Assembly (NCBI RefSeq): GCF_008329985.2
Contig: NZ_CP038437.2
Location: forward strand, 4,216,001-4,280,000
Length of the DNA stretch: 64,000 nucleotides
Reading direction: 5' to 3'
Source: Halomonas binhaiensis
GTDB taxonomy: Bacteria; Pseudomonadota; Gammaproteobacteria; Pseudomonadales; Halomonadaceae
The translations under genes and the position numbers were made by a program. Below the pieces are notes generated by a model. That model worked only from the letters and a program-made list of their open reading frames with translations. It was not told where the DNA came from and made no database searches. Shown here in pieces: positions 8,971 through 17,989 of the stretch (position 1 is its first letter; each line of letters starts with the position of its first letter).

Positions 8971-9119
8971 GGAAGAACCTCGCAGGCACGAATATTGTTT
9001 GTCAGGGTCTCAAGATATAACAACCTCAATGTTGTATACATCATTCGTCAAGGAAGAAACATGTCACCCCATGGGCAAGGCATCTTGTGCATGCGTCATC
9101 CGCATGGTGTTGCATTCGC

Positions 9120-9596
9120 TTACGTGACGTCATCGACCGTGGGGCACGCTTTTCTCCACCACCGTTTATGTCGACTCCACCTTCTGCCACTGAAGGGTGA
9201 AATTCCGTGCCTGATAGTCGCGTCGTGGCTGAACTCCGACAACCCCCGTGCCTTTCTCCATTGTTGGATCACTTCCAGAACCCCTTCTGGAGAATCTTCC
9301 TTGTCGGATGATGGATAGAAGATGAGGTCTCTGACATAAGGGTAGCGGCTGACCTGCTCTACATGGGATACCAATTGATCCATATAGACGCCCAGTTCGG
9401 CAATTGACATGTCCTTTCGAACCGGAAGAGCAAAAATCTCCCACAGCAGATCGAGAAACTCTGTTTCGGTGTAATCAGAAAACGTTTGTTTTCCGGCAAG
9501 GTGCCACTTGACGCCATCTATCCTTCGCCAGGGTGCCTGTTGTGTATCGTGCCGGCTGCCGCCATTACGGCAGCCGAGCCACCGGAAAAGTCTCAT
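9120..9596 (-). CDS. Orphan colicin/S-pyocin nuclease immunity-like protein
   Basis: A 158-residue frame whose middle (about residues 36-122) closely resembles the E-type colicin/S-type pyocin immunity family (Im2/Im9): SDYTETEFLDLLWEIF, a helix-II-like segment VSHVEQVSRYP, the signature DLIFYP (residues 90-95; Im9 has DLIYYP), then EDSPEGVLEVIQQWRKARG. Such proteins bind and inactivate the DNase domain of a bacteriocin. Oddities: about 35 extra residues before and 35 after the normal 85-residue domain, and no bacteriocin nuclease gene anywhere in the window. The ATG at 9596 is kept because AAGGAG lies 7 bp upstream; no ATG, GTG or TTG start lies near the family N-terminus. It sits 158 bp behind xylB on the same strand. 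It may protect against foreign bacteriocins or be a decaying remnant. Confidence 0.75.
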   Translation of the reverse strand: MRLFRWLGCRNGGSRHDTQQAPWRRIDGVKWHLAGKQTFSDYTETEFLDLLWEIFALPVRKDMSIAELGVYMDQLVSHVEQVSRYPYVRDLIFYPSSDKEDSPEGVLEVIQQWRKARGLSEFSHDATIRHGISPFSGRRWSRHKRWWRKACPTVDDVT

Positions 9597-9754
9597 CTCT
9601 ATCTCCTTGCCCGAAAGTATCTTTCATCTTTCTCATGTTGGGCATGGAGACGGCCTTGTCACAATCGTCCAGAGATAAAGAATACGTAAGACTTTTCCGA
9701 AAACACTCTCCTCATTACAAACTCACTCAGCGAGGCGGCCACCTTCCTCAGTTT

Positions 9755-11230
9755 TCACACAACACCGTACAGTCGATTCTGGGTGTCGAGATAACACTTG
9801 AAGGCTTCCTCGTAGGCTTCGCCGTTACGGGAGTCGGGATCCACTTGGGCCGCACCATCCAGATGAACCAACTGCTCACACAGGGCATCAAGCTCACCGA
9901 CACCCACACACCATGCAGCTTGAATGGCAGCACCAAGAGCCGCCGCATCCGTCACCGTGGGACACACCACCTGAGATTGGGTGACATCGGCAACGATCTG
10001 ACGCCAGGCAGCGCTTTTGGCCCCTCCCCCGATAAGACGAATCTGACTGACCTGGGAGGCCAAGGGGCCAAGCAGCTCCAAGCCATAGCGCAGGCCGAAG
10101 GTCGCCCCCTCGACCACTGCGCGACACAGGTTCTGCGGGGTTGTGTTGACGCTGGTCAGACCGTGGAACGAAGCAGATGCCTCAGGCAATGTCGGTACCC
10201 GCTCACCATTGAAGAATGGCAATACCGTGACGCCACCAGCACCGATGCGCGAAGCTTCTATCGCTGCGTTGAAGGCGGCGATATCAAGCCCGAACAGCTC
10301 TCGTACCTTGGTCGTCGCCGAGGTGACATTCATCGTACAGATCAGTGGCAACCAGCCGGTATGACTGGCACAGAAGTTGGCTACCTGTGCATCTGCCTCG
10401 ACAGAGGCCGGGGAATGAGCACACACCGTTCCCGAAGTGCCCAAGCTCATGGTCACCATGCCCGGTGCAATATTACCGGTGCCAATGGCTCCGAGCATGT
10501 TGTCGCCACCACCACTGGACACTACAACCCCATCACGCAGGCCAAGCTCCCGCGCCAGCTCGGGCCGAACCTGCCCCGCCGCTTGTCGAGAATCGATCAG
10601 GCGAGGCAACACTCGGTCTGGATCAAGCTCCGGCGCGATCATGGAGAAAACCTGGTGATGCCAGCAACGTTTTCGGGTATCGAAGTACCCCGTACCCGAA
10701 GCATCACCGGCTTCGGCCACCTTCTCGCCGGTCAGCCAAAGGTTGAGATAATCATGGGGCAACAACAGGCTGTTGATACGGGCATAGGCATCTGCCTGGT
10801 GCTGACGCAACCATGCTACCTTGGAAGCGGTATAGCCTGTCTGCAGTACCAGACCAAGCTTGTCCAGACAGCCGGCTTCTCCGCCCAGGGCCTCCTTGAG
10901 CGCCTCATTTTGCACATGCGTTTCGGTATCGCACCATAGCTTGGCGGGGTATAGCGGCTGGTCATTGGCATCCAGGGCTACCATGCCATGCTGTTGTCCC
11001 GACACACCGATGCCACGGATATCTCCCGCTTTCACACCAGCACGTTGCAGCGCCTCATGAAACGCCCCGAGAAAGGCCTTTATCCACTCTTCAGGGTTTT
11101 GTTCCCGGCGCCCATTGTCTCCTTCGACAAGCTGGTGAGGTCGACTACTCTCCCCCAGCAAACGACCGGCATCCACATCCACCACCACCACCTTGGTGCT
11201 TTGGGTTCCGCAATCCACTCCCACGTACAT
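9755..11230 (-). CDS. xylB: Xylulokinase
   Basis: A 491-residue FGGY-family sugar kinase. It begins MYVGVDCGTQSTKVVVVD (the phosphate-1 loop of this fold), and carries GVSGQQHGMVALD, SGGGDNMLGAIGTG and SLGTSGTV, with IRLIGGGAKSAAWRQI near the C-terminus, as in XylB. It phosphorylates D-xylulose to xylulose 5-phosphate. In this operon xylulose would come from D-arabitol oxidation by the mannitol/arabitol dehydrogenase encoded 29 bp upstream; the homologous gene in pseudomonad mannitol operons is mtlY. It is the last metabolic gene of the operon. Confidence 0.93.
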   Translation of the reverse strand: MYVGVDCGTQSTKVVVVDVDAGRLLGESSRPHQLVEGDNGRREQNPEEWIKAFLGAFHEALQRAGVKAGDIRGIGVSGQQHGMVALDANDQPLYPAKLWCDTETHVQNEALKEALGGEAGCLDKLGLVLQTGYTASKVAWLRQHQADAYARINSLLLPHDYLNLWLTGEKVAEAGDASGTGYFDTRKRCWHHQVFSMIAPELDPDRVLPRLIDSRQAAGQVRPELARELGLRDGVVVSSGGGDNMLGAIGTGNIAPGMVTMSLGTSGTVCAHSPASVEADAQVANFCASHTGWLPLICTMNVTSATTKVRELFGLDIAAFNAAIEASRIGAGGVTVLPFFNGERVPTLPEASASFHGLTSVNTTPQNLCRAVVEGATFGLRYGLELLGPLASQVSQIRLIGGGAKSAAWRQIVADVTQSQVVCPTVTDAAALGAAIQAAWCVGVGELDALCEQLVHLDGAAQVDPDSRNGEAYEEAFKCYLDTQNRLYGVV

Positions 11231-11259
11231 GCGCTTATCGCCCTCTCGAAGAGTTGCCG

Positions 11260-12729
11260 TCAGACAAATGATTCAAGGGTAGCCCGTGCCCCCCTTTCAT
11301 GCAGGGATTCCAATGTATCGAGATAGGCAGAGACGAAACGCGGATCATCCACAAGGTCTCCGAACAGCTCGCGGTTTTCGATAAAGGCCGTCGGCCTGCG
11401 ACGGTTTTCGCCAGCAATGGCCATCAGCGAATCCTTTAGTCGATCAACCACTTCGATGGGTTCTCCGGCCTCATCGACACCTTCAGCATAACGCGCCCAA
11501 CTGGCCACTACCGCGGCAGAGCGCCTTATGTCACCGCCATGCTCCAGTTGATGACGTATGACGGGCACCAGCCATTTGGGGATACGATCAGAACTCTCGG
11601 CACACAGACGTGCCAGGGTATCCTTGATTTCCGGGTTGGCAAAACGCTCGATCAAGGTCAGGCAATATTGCTCTAGATCGACGCCTGGCACCGGCTCCAG
11701 AGTTGGACTGCCTTCCTCTCTCATATAGCCCAACAGGAAATCGACGAACAATGCATCCTGACAGACTTCATGAGCATAGCGATATCCGACCAGATACCCG
11801 AAATAGCACAATGCCTGATGACTGGCATTGAGCAGGCGTAATTTCATCAGCTCATAGGGCATGACATCTGCCACGACCTGCACACCCACCTTTTCAAGCT
11901 CCGGGCGACCTGAAACGAAGTTATCCTCCAGCACCCATTGGCTGAAGGGTTCGCACACCACGGGCCAGGCATCCTCGATGTTGAAACGTTGCTGGAGCTC
12001 GGCGATGTCGTTGGGCGTCGTGACCGGAGTGATACGGTCGACCATGGAGTTGGGGAAAGGCACATGATGCTCGATCCACTGCGCCAGCTCTGGATCCCGT
12101 GCCTGGGCAAAGGAGCCGAACATCGCTCCAGCTACCTCACCATTGCCCTGGATATTGTCACAGGACATCACGGTGAAAGGCGCAACACCTCGTTCGCGAC
12201 GGCGACGCAACGCTTCAACCACCAGACCAAAGCTGGTACGAGAAGACTCTGGATGGCGCAGGTCGTGCTGAACATCAGGGTTGTCCAGGTCGAATGCTCC
12301 CGTGACGGGATGGAAGTTGTACCCGCCTTCCGTCACGGTGAGTGAGACGATACGAATGTCAGGGGCCGCCATGGCCTCAATAACGGCCTCGGGGTCATCC
12401 GGAGCAAACAGATAGTCGAGCATGGCGCCCATTACCCGAGGCTCGTAGCTGCCATCCGGGTGCTTGACCACCAGGGTATAGAGATAGTCCTGGCGACTCA
12501 GGGCATCACGCATGCGGCTGTCCCCAGGCATCACGCCTACGCCGATAATGCCCCAGTCCCGGGCCAGACCCTGTTCCATCAGGGTGTCCACATACATGGC
12601 CTGGTGAGCGCGATGAAACCCACCAACACCAATATGCACAATGCCCGGCGTGATGTGGTCACGATCATAGCCAGGGCAAGCCACACGCACGTCAAGCTGG
12701 CCCAGCGTCGCTTGGCTGAGTCGAGTCAT
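11260..12729 (-). CDS. mtlK: Mannitol 2-dehydrogenase (long-chain polyol dehydrogenase)
   Basis: A 489-residue long-chain NAD-dependent polyol dehydrogenase. Evidence: HIGVGGFHRAHQAMYVD, the mannitol dehydrogenase nucleotide-binding entry, TVTEGGYNF, MSCDNIQGNG, FPNSMVDRITP, and the catalytic signature KLRLLNASHQALCYFG with the family's Lys, Asn and His. It oxidises D-mannitol to D-fructose and, in characterised relatives, D-arabitol to D-xylulose, which would feed the xylB next door. Gaps to neighbours are about 30 bp. The equivalent names are mtlK in Rhodobacter/Rhizobium operons and mtlD in Pseudomonas. Confidence 0.93.
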   Translation of the reverse strand: MTRLSQATLGQLDVRVACPGYDRDHITPGIVHIGVGGFHRAHQAMYVDTLMEQGLARDWGIIGVGVMPGDSRMRDALSRQDYLYTLVVKHPDGSYEPRVMGAMLDYLFAPDDPEAVIEAMAAPDIRIVSLTVTEGGYNFHPVTGAFDLDNPDVQHDLRHPESSRTSFGLVVEALRRRRERGVAPFTVMSCDNIQGNGEVAGAMFGSFAQARDPELAQWIEHHVPFPNSMVDRITPVTTPNDIAELQQRFNIEDAWPVVCEPFSQWVLEDNFVSGRPELEKVGVQVVADVMPYELMKLRLLNASHQALCYFGYLVGYRYAHEVCQDALFVDFLLGYMREEGSPTLEPVPGVDLEQYCLTLIERFANPEIKDTLARLCAESSDRIPKWLVPVIRHQLEHGGDIRRSAAVVASWARYAEGVDEAGEPIEVVDRLKDSLMAIAGENRRRPTAFIENRELFGDLVDDPRFVSAYLDTLESLHERGARATLESFV

Positions 12730-12759
12730 GGCAAAGTCTCCCGATATATTGAGGCGTTA

Positions 12760-13383
12760 TCAGTCCCAGACCAGATCGGCAGCTGCCGAGCAAGCCTTGA
12801 TCAGCCGGGTATTGAGCATGTCCTTGTCGCGAGCCTTGGCGATGGCTCCTGCCTGGTCCTGGCCCATGCCTAGCCAGCGCTGGATCAGGCGCTGCTCCAG
12901 CACTTCGTCATCGACATGGAGAAACAGGCTGAAATCGAAATAGTCCCGCAACGCAGGCCAAGGACCTTCTTCCAGCAACAGATAATTGCCTTCGACGATG
13001 AGAATTCTCTGGCGAGGAGTAATCACTCGTCCTCCGGCACGCGACAGGTCCAGAGGCCGGTCGAATACCGGTACTGCGACATCACAGTCCGCGGACCTGA
13101 GCCGAGCTAGATCGTGGCGCAAGCCCGCTGCATCAAAGGTCTCGGGAGCTCCCTTGACGGGCAGAAGTCCCATGGGCTCGAGGACCGCGTTGTCGTAGTG
13201 GTAACCATCCATCGGCACCACCGCCGCCACTCCGGGCCGACGTTCATTGATGGCGCGTTCCAGCCAGGCTGAGCGATAGGACTTTCCGGCACCAGGGGGC
13301 CCTGCCAGGGCGACGATATAACGCTTGCGCCCTTCAGCCGCTGCCATCAGTCGTTCAGCGACACTGTCGATGGAAAGATTCAT
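12760..13383 (-). CDS. P-loop sugar/nucleoside kinase of the polyol operon
   Basis: A 207-residue P-loop kinase of the uridine kinase/phosphoribulokinase superfamily. The Walker A is ALAGPPGAGKSYRS near residue 25; VVPMDGYHYDN is the lid/substrate strand; ILIVEGNYLLLEEGPW is the Walker-B-like strand, and HVDDEVLEQRLIQRWLGMG the adenine/lid segment. Relatives are found in alphaproteobacterial polyol and fructose operons, annotated as nucleoside/nucleotide kinase or FrcK. Since mtlK and SmoS both make fructose and no other fructokinase is present here, fructose phosphorylation is a likely role, by inference. The start is 17 bp past the smoS stop. Confidence 0.8.
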   Translation of the reverse strand: MNLSIDSVAERLMAAAEGRKRYIVALAGPPGAGKSYRSAWLERAINERRPGVAAVVPMDGYHYDNAVLEPMGLLPVKGAPETFDAAGLRHDLARLRSADCDVAVPVFDRPLDLSRAGGRVITPRQRILIVEGNYLLLEEGPWPALRDYFDFSLFLHVDDEVLEQRLIQRWLGMGQDQAGAIAKARDKDMLNTRLIKACSAAADLVWD

Positions 13384-13400
13384 GGAAGGACTCTCCGTTT

Positions 13401-14183
13401 TCAGCTCATCCAGTTGCCGCCATCGACATTGAGCGTCTGCGCGACTACATAATCGCTGTCAGCACTGGCCAGAAACACGGCCGCACCGGCATGATCTTCC
13501 GGGCGCCCCATGCGTCCCATGGGGACTGCCTCACCGACCAGGCGTTTCTTCTCACCCAGGGGGCGCTGCTCGTACTTGGCGAACAGGGCATCGACCTCCT
13601 CCCACATGGGGGTATCTACCACCCCGGGAGCAATGCCGTTGACGCGAATACCGTGCTTGACCAGATCAAGCCCTGCAGACTGCGTCAGGCTGATCACTGC
13701 AGCCTTGGTCGCGCAGTAGGTACTGACTAGAGCCTCTCCTCGCCGCCCTGCCTGAGACGCCATATTGATGATGCGTCCTGCGCGCTCCTGCTCGACCATG
13801 GACTTGGCCACCGCCTGCAAAGTGAAGAACAGGCCTTTGACGTTGACGGCAAACTGACGGTCGAAGCTGCTTTCCTCGACGTCCAGCACAGGAGCCATAT
13901 CAAAGACAGCAGCATTATTGACCAGAACATCAATGCCACCGAACTGCGCTGTCACCTCTGTCACCATGGCATCGATGGAAACCCGGTCACAGACATCCAG
14001 TCGCACCCCCAGCACCCGCTCTCCACCATTCAGATGGATGATGGCTTCCTCTATGGCGGCAGTATCGACATCTGCCACCACGACCCGGGCGCCCTCCTGC
14101 AGATAACGTTCGGCAATGGCCAGCCCGATGCCTCTCGCCCCCCCTGTAATCACCGCCACCTGATTGTCCAGCTTAGCTGTCAT
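13401..14183 (-). CDS. smoS: Sorbitol (L-iditol) 2-dehydrogenase, SDR family
   Basis: A 260-residue short-chain dehydrogenase. Cofactor motif TGGARGIG near residue 14, VLVNNAAVFD, the catalytic Ser in INMASQAGRRGEA, and YCATK with the Tyr and Lys. The stretch RRGEALVSTYCATKAAVIS and the ending VAQTLNVDGGNWMS match Rhodobacter SmoS-type sorbitol/galactitol dehydrogenases. It oxidises D-sorbitol to D-fructose. The ATG at 14183 is chosen because AGGAG lies 8 bp upstream; the longer reading begins with a TTG without such a site. It broadens the operon from mannitol to hexitols in general. Confidence 0.92.
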   Translation of the reverse strand: MTAKLDNQVAVITGGARGIGLAIAERYLQEGARVVVADVDTAAIEEAIIHLNGGERVLGVRLDVCDRVSIDAMVTEVTAQFGGIDVLVNNAAVFDMAPVLDVEESSFDRQFAVNVKGLFFTLQAVAKSMVEQERAGRIINMASQAGRRGEALVSTYCATKAAVISLTQSAGLDLVKHGIRVNGIAPGVVDTPMWEEVDALFAKYEQRPLGEKKRLVGEAVPMGRMGRPEDHAGAAVFLASADSDYVVAQTLNVDGGNWMS

Positions 14184-14234
14184 GCTGTTTGCTCCTGTTG
14201 GCAAAGACTTAATTCAAAGGACCACAAGGTCACA

Positions 14235-14915
14235 TCAAGCCTTGAGCCGTTGTTCACTGCGCCAGTCCTCCACCAACCCGGGTAGCTCCGCCATGCGCTG
14301 CATGACTCTCCATACCCCGAGTTCGCTCAGCCTGTCTGCCTGTCCTGCCGGTACGTGGCTGGCACCGACAAAGCCGATCACCGTCATGCCTGCTGCTCGC
14401 GCGGCTCGGGCCCCGGATACCGAGTCCTCGACGACCAGGCAGTTTCCTGGCATGACGCCCAGCGTATTTGCCGCCAGCTGATAGACAGCCGGGTCGGGCT
14501 TGGGACGCTCGACCTGTTCCGCACAGAAGATCGGCGCACCCTGCAAGACGCGATCCAGCCCGGTCTTGGACAGAGATGCCACCACTCGGCAACGGCGGCT
14601 GTTGGAGACCACAGCCTTGGGCAAGTCCACCACCGTTATCGCTGCCGCGGCGCCCTCGATAGCATCGAGTTCCTGGGCCAGGCGCGCTTCAATTTCATCA
14701 TCGAGCAGCGCCAGCGCAGCCTGAGGCAACGCATGAGCACTGAGAGCCTCGAGCCCCAGCAGAATGGCCTCAGTCGTCTGGCCAAGTGCCTGGGCCAGGG
14801 CCTGCTCCACATCAACATCTGGCAACCACTCACTGAGACGTTCGATCAGAGTCGCTTCGGCGATCACCTCGCTATCGACCAGTACGCCATCACAGTCGAA
14901 GATCAAGGTCTGCAT
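14235..14915 (-). CDS. HAD-superfamily hydrolase (beta-phosphoglucomutase-like)
   Basis: A 226-residue HAD phosphatase/mutase. Motif I is FDCDGVLVDSE (nucleophile Asp at about residue 7 and acid/base Asp two further), motif II VVSNSRRCRV, motif III the Lys of RPKPDPAVY, and motif IV VVEDSVSGARAA. The cap lies after motif I, as in the beta-PGM/GPP subgroup. Members in polyol operons probably dephosphorylate sugar or polyol phosphates, perhaps to clear toxic intermediates. The ATG at 14915 with AAGGA upstream gives the standard N-terminus; longer readings add unrelated residues. It lies between smoK and smoS. Confidence 0.88.
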   Translation of the reverse strand: MQTLIFDCDGVLVDSEVIAEATLIERLSEWLPDVDVEQALAQALGQTTEAILLGLEALSAHALPQAALALLDDEIEARLAQELDAIEGAAAAITVVDLPKAVVSNSRRCRVVASLSKTGLDRVLQGAPIFCAEQVERPKPDPAVYQLAANTLGVMPGNCLVVEDSVSGARAARAAGMTVIGFVGASHVPAGQADRLSELGVWRVMQRMAELPGLVEDWRSEQRLKA

Positions 14916-14983
14916 GGGCGTTCCTTCTTGTAGATGGATTCGATCCAGTTCCAATGTCTGGGCCCTCAAGGCTGACGCATCCT

Positions 14984-16120
14984 TCAGGCCCTCGAGTCAG
15001 CACGATTGTCCTGACGCGTCAGCGATGCCAGGGGATGTCGCTCCAGACTCTCCAAAGCCAGGCCATCAGCGTCGAACAGGTGGGCACGCGAGGCGGCGAA
15101 GCCGAAGCGGATATCATCGCCAACACGATGAGCAACATCGCCATCCACCATCAGAGTGACCAGCTGGCCCTCGGTCTCCACGTACAGGGACGTCTGTCCG
15201 CCCAGGCGTTCAATGACGCTGATTCGGCCACTGAGCGCTCCCTGCTCATCCAGTTCAAGGTGTTCCGGACGGATACCCAGTTCCATGGCGGCATCGCGGG
15301 CAACACCTTCGCCATTGGCCGGCACGCATACGCTCCCTCCGCCCGGCAGGCGAACCTCGACCCCGGAGGCACCAACGCCTTCGGCTACCGCGGGCAGGAA
15401 GTTCATCTTAGGCGAGCCGATGAAGCCGGCCACAAAGCGATTGCGGGGATGGTGATAGAGCTCCATGGGCGACCCCACCTGCTCGACGACACCGCCCTGC
15501 AGGACCACAATCTTGTCCGCCATGGTCATGGCTTCGATCTGGTCGTGGGTGACATAGATCATGGTGGCCTTGAGCTCTTCATGCAGTCGCGCCAGCTCTA
15601 TGCGCATCTGCACGCGCAGTGCGGCATCCAGGTTGGATAACGGCTCATCGAACAGGAAAATGCTGGGGTTACGCACGATCGCACGGCCAATGGCCACACG
15701 CTGACGTTGACCACCGGACAGGGCCTTGGGCTTGCGTTCGAGCAATGGCTCGAGCTGGAGGATCCTGGCGGCTTCCAGCACCTTCGTGCGGCGTTCATCC
15801 TTCGATACACCAGCCAGCTTGAGGCTGAAGCCCATGTTGTCCTCTACCGTCATATGCGGATAGAGGGCATAACTCTGGAACACCATAGCCAGACCACGCT
15901 CAGCCGGCCCCAGGTCATTGATGCGCTGGCCATCGATCAGCAGGTCTCCAGAACTGGTGCTTTCCAAGCCGGCAATCATGCGCAACAGGGTCGACTTGCC
16001 GCAGCCGGAAGGGCCGACGAACACCACGAATTCCTGGTCCTTGACCTCCAGGTCGACCCCCTTGATGACCTGGGTGTCGCCAAAGCTCTTGACCACATTG
16101 TTGAGAGTGAGAGTTGCCAT
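14984..16120 (-). CDS. smoK: Polyol ABC transporter ATP-binding protein
   Basis: A 378-residue ATPase of the MalK/UgpC type that powers carbohydrate ABC importers from the cytoplasmic side. Walker A GPSGCGKST, Q-loop, signature LSGGQRQRVAIGRA and Walker B IFLFDEPLSNLDA with the following switch His (VTHDQIEA) are all intact. The C-terminal third is the OB-fold regulatory domain (RPEHLEL, then VIERLGGQTSLYVE). It lies 13 bp from the permease gene upstream. The operon context (binding protein, two permeases, polyol dehydrogenases) fixes the transport substrate as mannitol/sorbitol-type polyols. Confidence 0.93.
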   Translation of the reverse strand: MATLTLNNVVKSFGDTQVIKGVDLEVKDQEFVVFVGPSGCGKSTLLRMIAGLESTSSGDLLIDGQRINDLGPAERGLAMVFQSYALYPHMTVEDNMGFSLKLAGVSKDERRTKVLEAARILQLEPLLERKPKALSGGQRQRVAIGRAIVRNPSIFLFDEPLSNLDAALRVQMRIELARLHEELKATMIYVTHDQIEAMTMADKIVVLQGGVVEQVGSPMELYHHPRNRFVAGFIGSPKMNFLPAVAEGVGASGVEVRLPGGGSVCVPANGEGVARDAAMELGIRPEHLELDEQGALSGRISVIERLGGQTSLYVETEGQLVTLMVDGDVAHRVGDDIRFGFAASRAHLFDADGLALESLERHPLASLTRQDNRADSRA

Positions 16121-16133
16121 CTTGTTCGTCCCC

Positions 16134-17015
16134 TTATTTCACAGCACCGAAGGTCAGACCACGCACCATCTGTTTCTGGGTCAGCCAGCCGAAGATCAGA
16201 ATCGGCGCAATGGCCATGGTCGACGCAGCGGACAGCTTGGCCCAGAACAAGCCCTCGGGACTTGAGAAGGAAGCGATGTAGGCGGTCAGCGGGGCCGCCT
16301 TGGAAGTGGTGAGATTGAGGCTCCAGAAAGCCTCGTTCCAGCTGAGGATCACCGACAGCAGGCCGGTGGAGGCGATGCCGGGCAATGTCAGAGGCAAGAG
16401 CAGGTACCACACCTCCTGCAGGGTGCCGGCACCATCCATGCGCCCTGCTTCGAGAATGTCCTTGGGCAGATCCTTGAAGAAGGTGTAAAGCATCCACACC
16501 ACGATCGGCAGGTTCATCAGGGTATAGACAATGATCAGCCCCGTACGGGTATCGAGCAGGCCCACATCACGGAAGATCAGGTAAATCGGTACCAGGACCC
16601 CTACCGAAGGCAGCATCTTGGTGGAAAGCATCCACAGCAACGTGCCTTTGGTGCGCTTGGTCGGCAGAAATGCCATGGCATAGGCCGATGGAATCGCAAT
16701 CAACAGCGCCAGCAGCGTGGAGCCAAAGGACACCGCGACGCTGTTGAGCGCGAACTTCAGATAATCCGCACGCCCCTGAACGGCGGCATAACTTTCCAGC
16801 GTCGGGCTGAAGATCAGCGTCGGATCCGCCACCGCATCCGTCTCGGTCTTGAAGCCAGTGATGATCATCCAGAAGATCGGGAAGAAGATCAGCAATGCCA
16901 CCATCCATCCCAGCAGTGCGATCCCCACCTTGCGCCAGCGTTGGGCACGGGCTGCATCACCGATACTGATGTGTGCAGGAGCGGCGGCGGTCTTGGCAGT
17001 TGTCGTCGTACTCAT
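16134..17015 (-). CDS. smoG: Polyol ABC transporter permease (MalG type)
   Basis: A 293-residue inner-membrane permease with six hydrophobic segments. The EAA loop contacting the ATPase is seen as EAGRMDGAGTLQEVWYLLLP, and PIFWMIITGFKTETD near the N-terminus is typical of MalG/SmoG members. The ATG at 17015 (MSTTTTAK) is used; the longer form starts at a TTG overlapping the Shine-Dalgarno region. It lies 11 bp past the other permease gene and 13 bp before smoK, so the three are tightly coupled. Confidence 0.92.
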   Translation of the reverse strand: MSTTTTAKTAAAPAHISIGDAARAQRWRKVGIALLGWMVALLIFFPIFWMIITGFKTETDAVADPTLIFSPTLESYAAVQGRADYLKFALNSVAVSFGSTLLALLIAIPSAYAMAFLPTKRTKGTLLWMLSTKMLPSVGVLVPIYLIFRDVGLLDTRTGLIIVYTLMNLPIVVWMLYTFFKDLPKDILEAGRMDGAGTLQEVWYLLLPLTLPGIASTGLLSVILSWNEAFWSLNLTTSKAAPLTAYIASFSSPEGLFWAKLSAASTMAIAPILIFGWLTQKQMVRGLTFGAVK

Positions 17016-17026
17016 TGATATCACCC

Positions 17027-17917
17027 TCAATTTTCCAAGTTCTTGGCCACCATGCGGACCAGGAAGATGGCGACGATATTGGCCAGGATGATGGCAATCA
17101 CCCCGCCGGCAGAAGCGGTACCCACGTCGAAGTCGAGCAGCGCGCGGATATAGATGAGATAGGCCAGGTTGGTGGTCGCCAGGCCCGGGCCGCCCGAGGT
17201 GGTGACGAATATCTCGGCGAAGATGGTCATCAGGAAGATCATCTCGATCATGATCACCACGCTGATGGCCCGCTTGAGATGCGGCAGAGTGATATAGAAG
17301 AAGATCGCCAGGGGCCCTGCGCCATCCATGCGCGCTGCCTCGACCTGATCATCATCCAGAGACTGCATGGCGGTCAGCAGGATCAACAGAGCAAAAGGCA
17401 GCCATTGCCAGGCGACGATGATGATCACTGAGGTCAGCGGCAGGCTGGAGAACCAGTCGATCACCGGCAACCCCAGGCTTTCGGACAACCAGGCCAGCAC
17501 CCCGTTGGACGGATGCATCATCATGTTCTTCCACACCAGAGCACTGACCGTCGGCATGACGAAGAAGGGGGATATCGCCAGCACCCGGGCAATCCCCCTG
17601 CCCATGAATTCTTGCTGGAACAGCACCGCCAGCAGGGTGCCACCGACAACGGTGATGGCCAGTACCCAACCCACCAGCAGCAGCGTCGTGCCCATGGCCG
17701 ACCACAGCGCAGGATCGGTAAGCAGGAACTCGTAGTTTTCCAATCCGGCAAAACCGCCCATGCCAGGCATCAGCAGGTTGTAGCGCTGCAGCGAGAACCA
17801 CAGTGTCATCGCCAGCGGCACTATCATCCACAGGAACAGCAAGGTCACCGCAGGTGCCTGAAGCGAGAGAGTACGCAACCCTCCGACAGTGCGGCCGGAA
17901 GCTCGTGTCTTGATCAT
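17027..17917 (-). CDS. smoF: Polyol ABC transporter permease (MalF type)
   Basis: A 296-residue permease of the carbohydrate importer family. Hydrophobic segments begin at about residue 20 (VTLLFLWMIVPLAMTLWF), and the EAA loop is EAARMDGAGPLAIFFYITLP. It pairs with the following permease to form the transmembrane channel. The start ATG at 17917 lies 72 bp after the binding-protein stop; between them is a strong GC-rich hairpin that probably sets binding protein and permease levels apart. Confidence 0.92.
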   Translation of the reverse strand: MIKTRASGRTVGGLRTLSLQAPAVTLLFLWMIVPLAMTLWFSLQRYNLLMPGMGGFAGLENYEFLLTDPALWSAMGTTLLLVGWVLAITVVGGTLLAVLFQQEFMGRGIARVLAISPFFVMPTVSALVWKNMMMHPSNGVLAWLSESLGLPVIDWFSSLPLTSVIIIVAWQWLPFALLILLTAMQSLDDDQVEAARMDGAGPLAIFFYITLPHLKRAISVVIMIEMIFLMTIFAEIFVTTSGGPGLATTNLAYLIYIRALLDFDVGTASAGGVIAIILANIVAIFLVRMVAKNLEN

Positions 17918-17947
17918 GGGAAGTCACTCACAGGGAAGTGGAGTACA

Positions 17948-17976
17948 GCGGCGGGCGAAGCAAAACCGCCCGCCGC
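17948..17976 (-). terminator. Intra-operon hairpin between smoE and smoF
   Basis: A perfect 10-bp GC-only stem GCGGCGGGCG/CGCCCGCCGC with a 9-base loop (AAGCAAAAC), starting 13 bp behind the smoE stop. No T-run follows, so it more likely stabilises the smoE message or partly attenuates transcription than fully terminates, a common layout behind binding-protein genes. Confidence 0.65.
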
Positions 17977-17989
17977 ACAGCAGTCTGGC

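Noticed and set aside
9533..10939. 468-codon open frame antisense to xylB
   Set aside because: It overlaps the clear FGGY kinase gene for most of its length, has no recognisable domain and no ribosome site; it is a GC-rich shadow frame.
16134..17030. Longer start for the MalG-type permease
   Set aside because: It would begin at a TTG that overlaps the probable ribosome site of the ATG at 17015.
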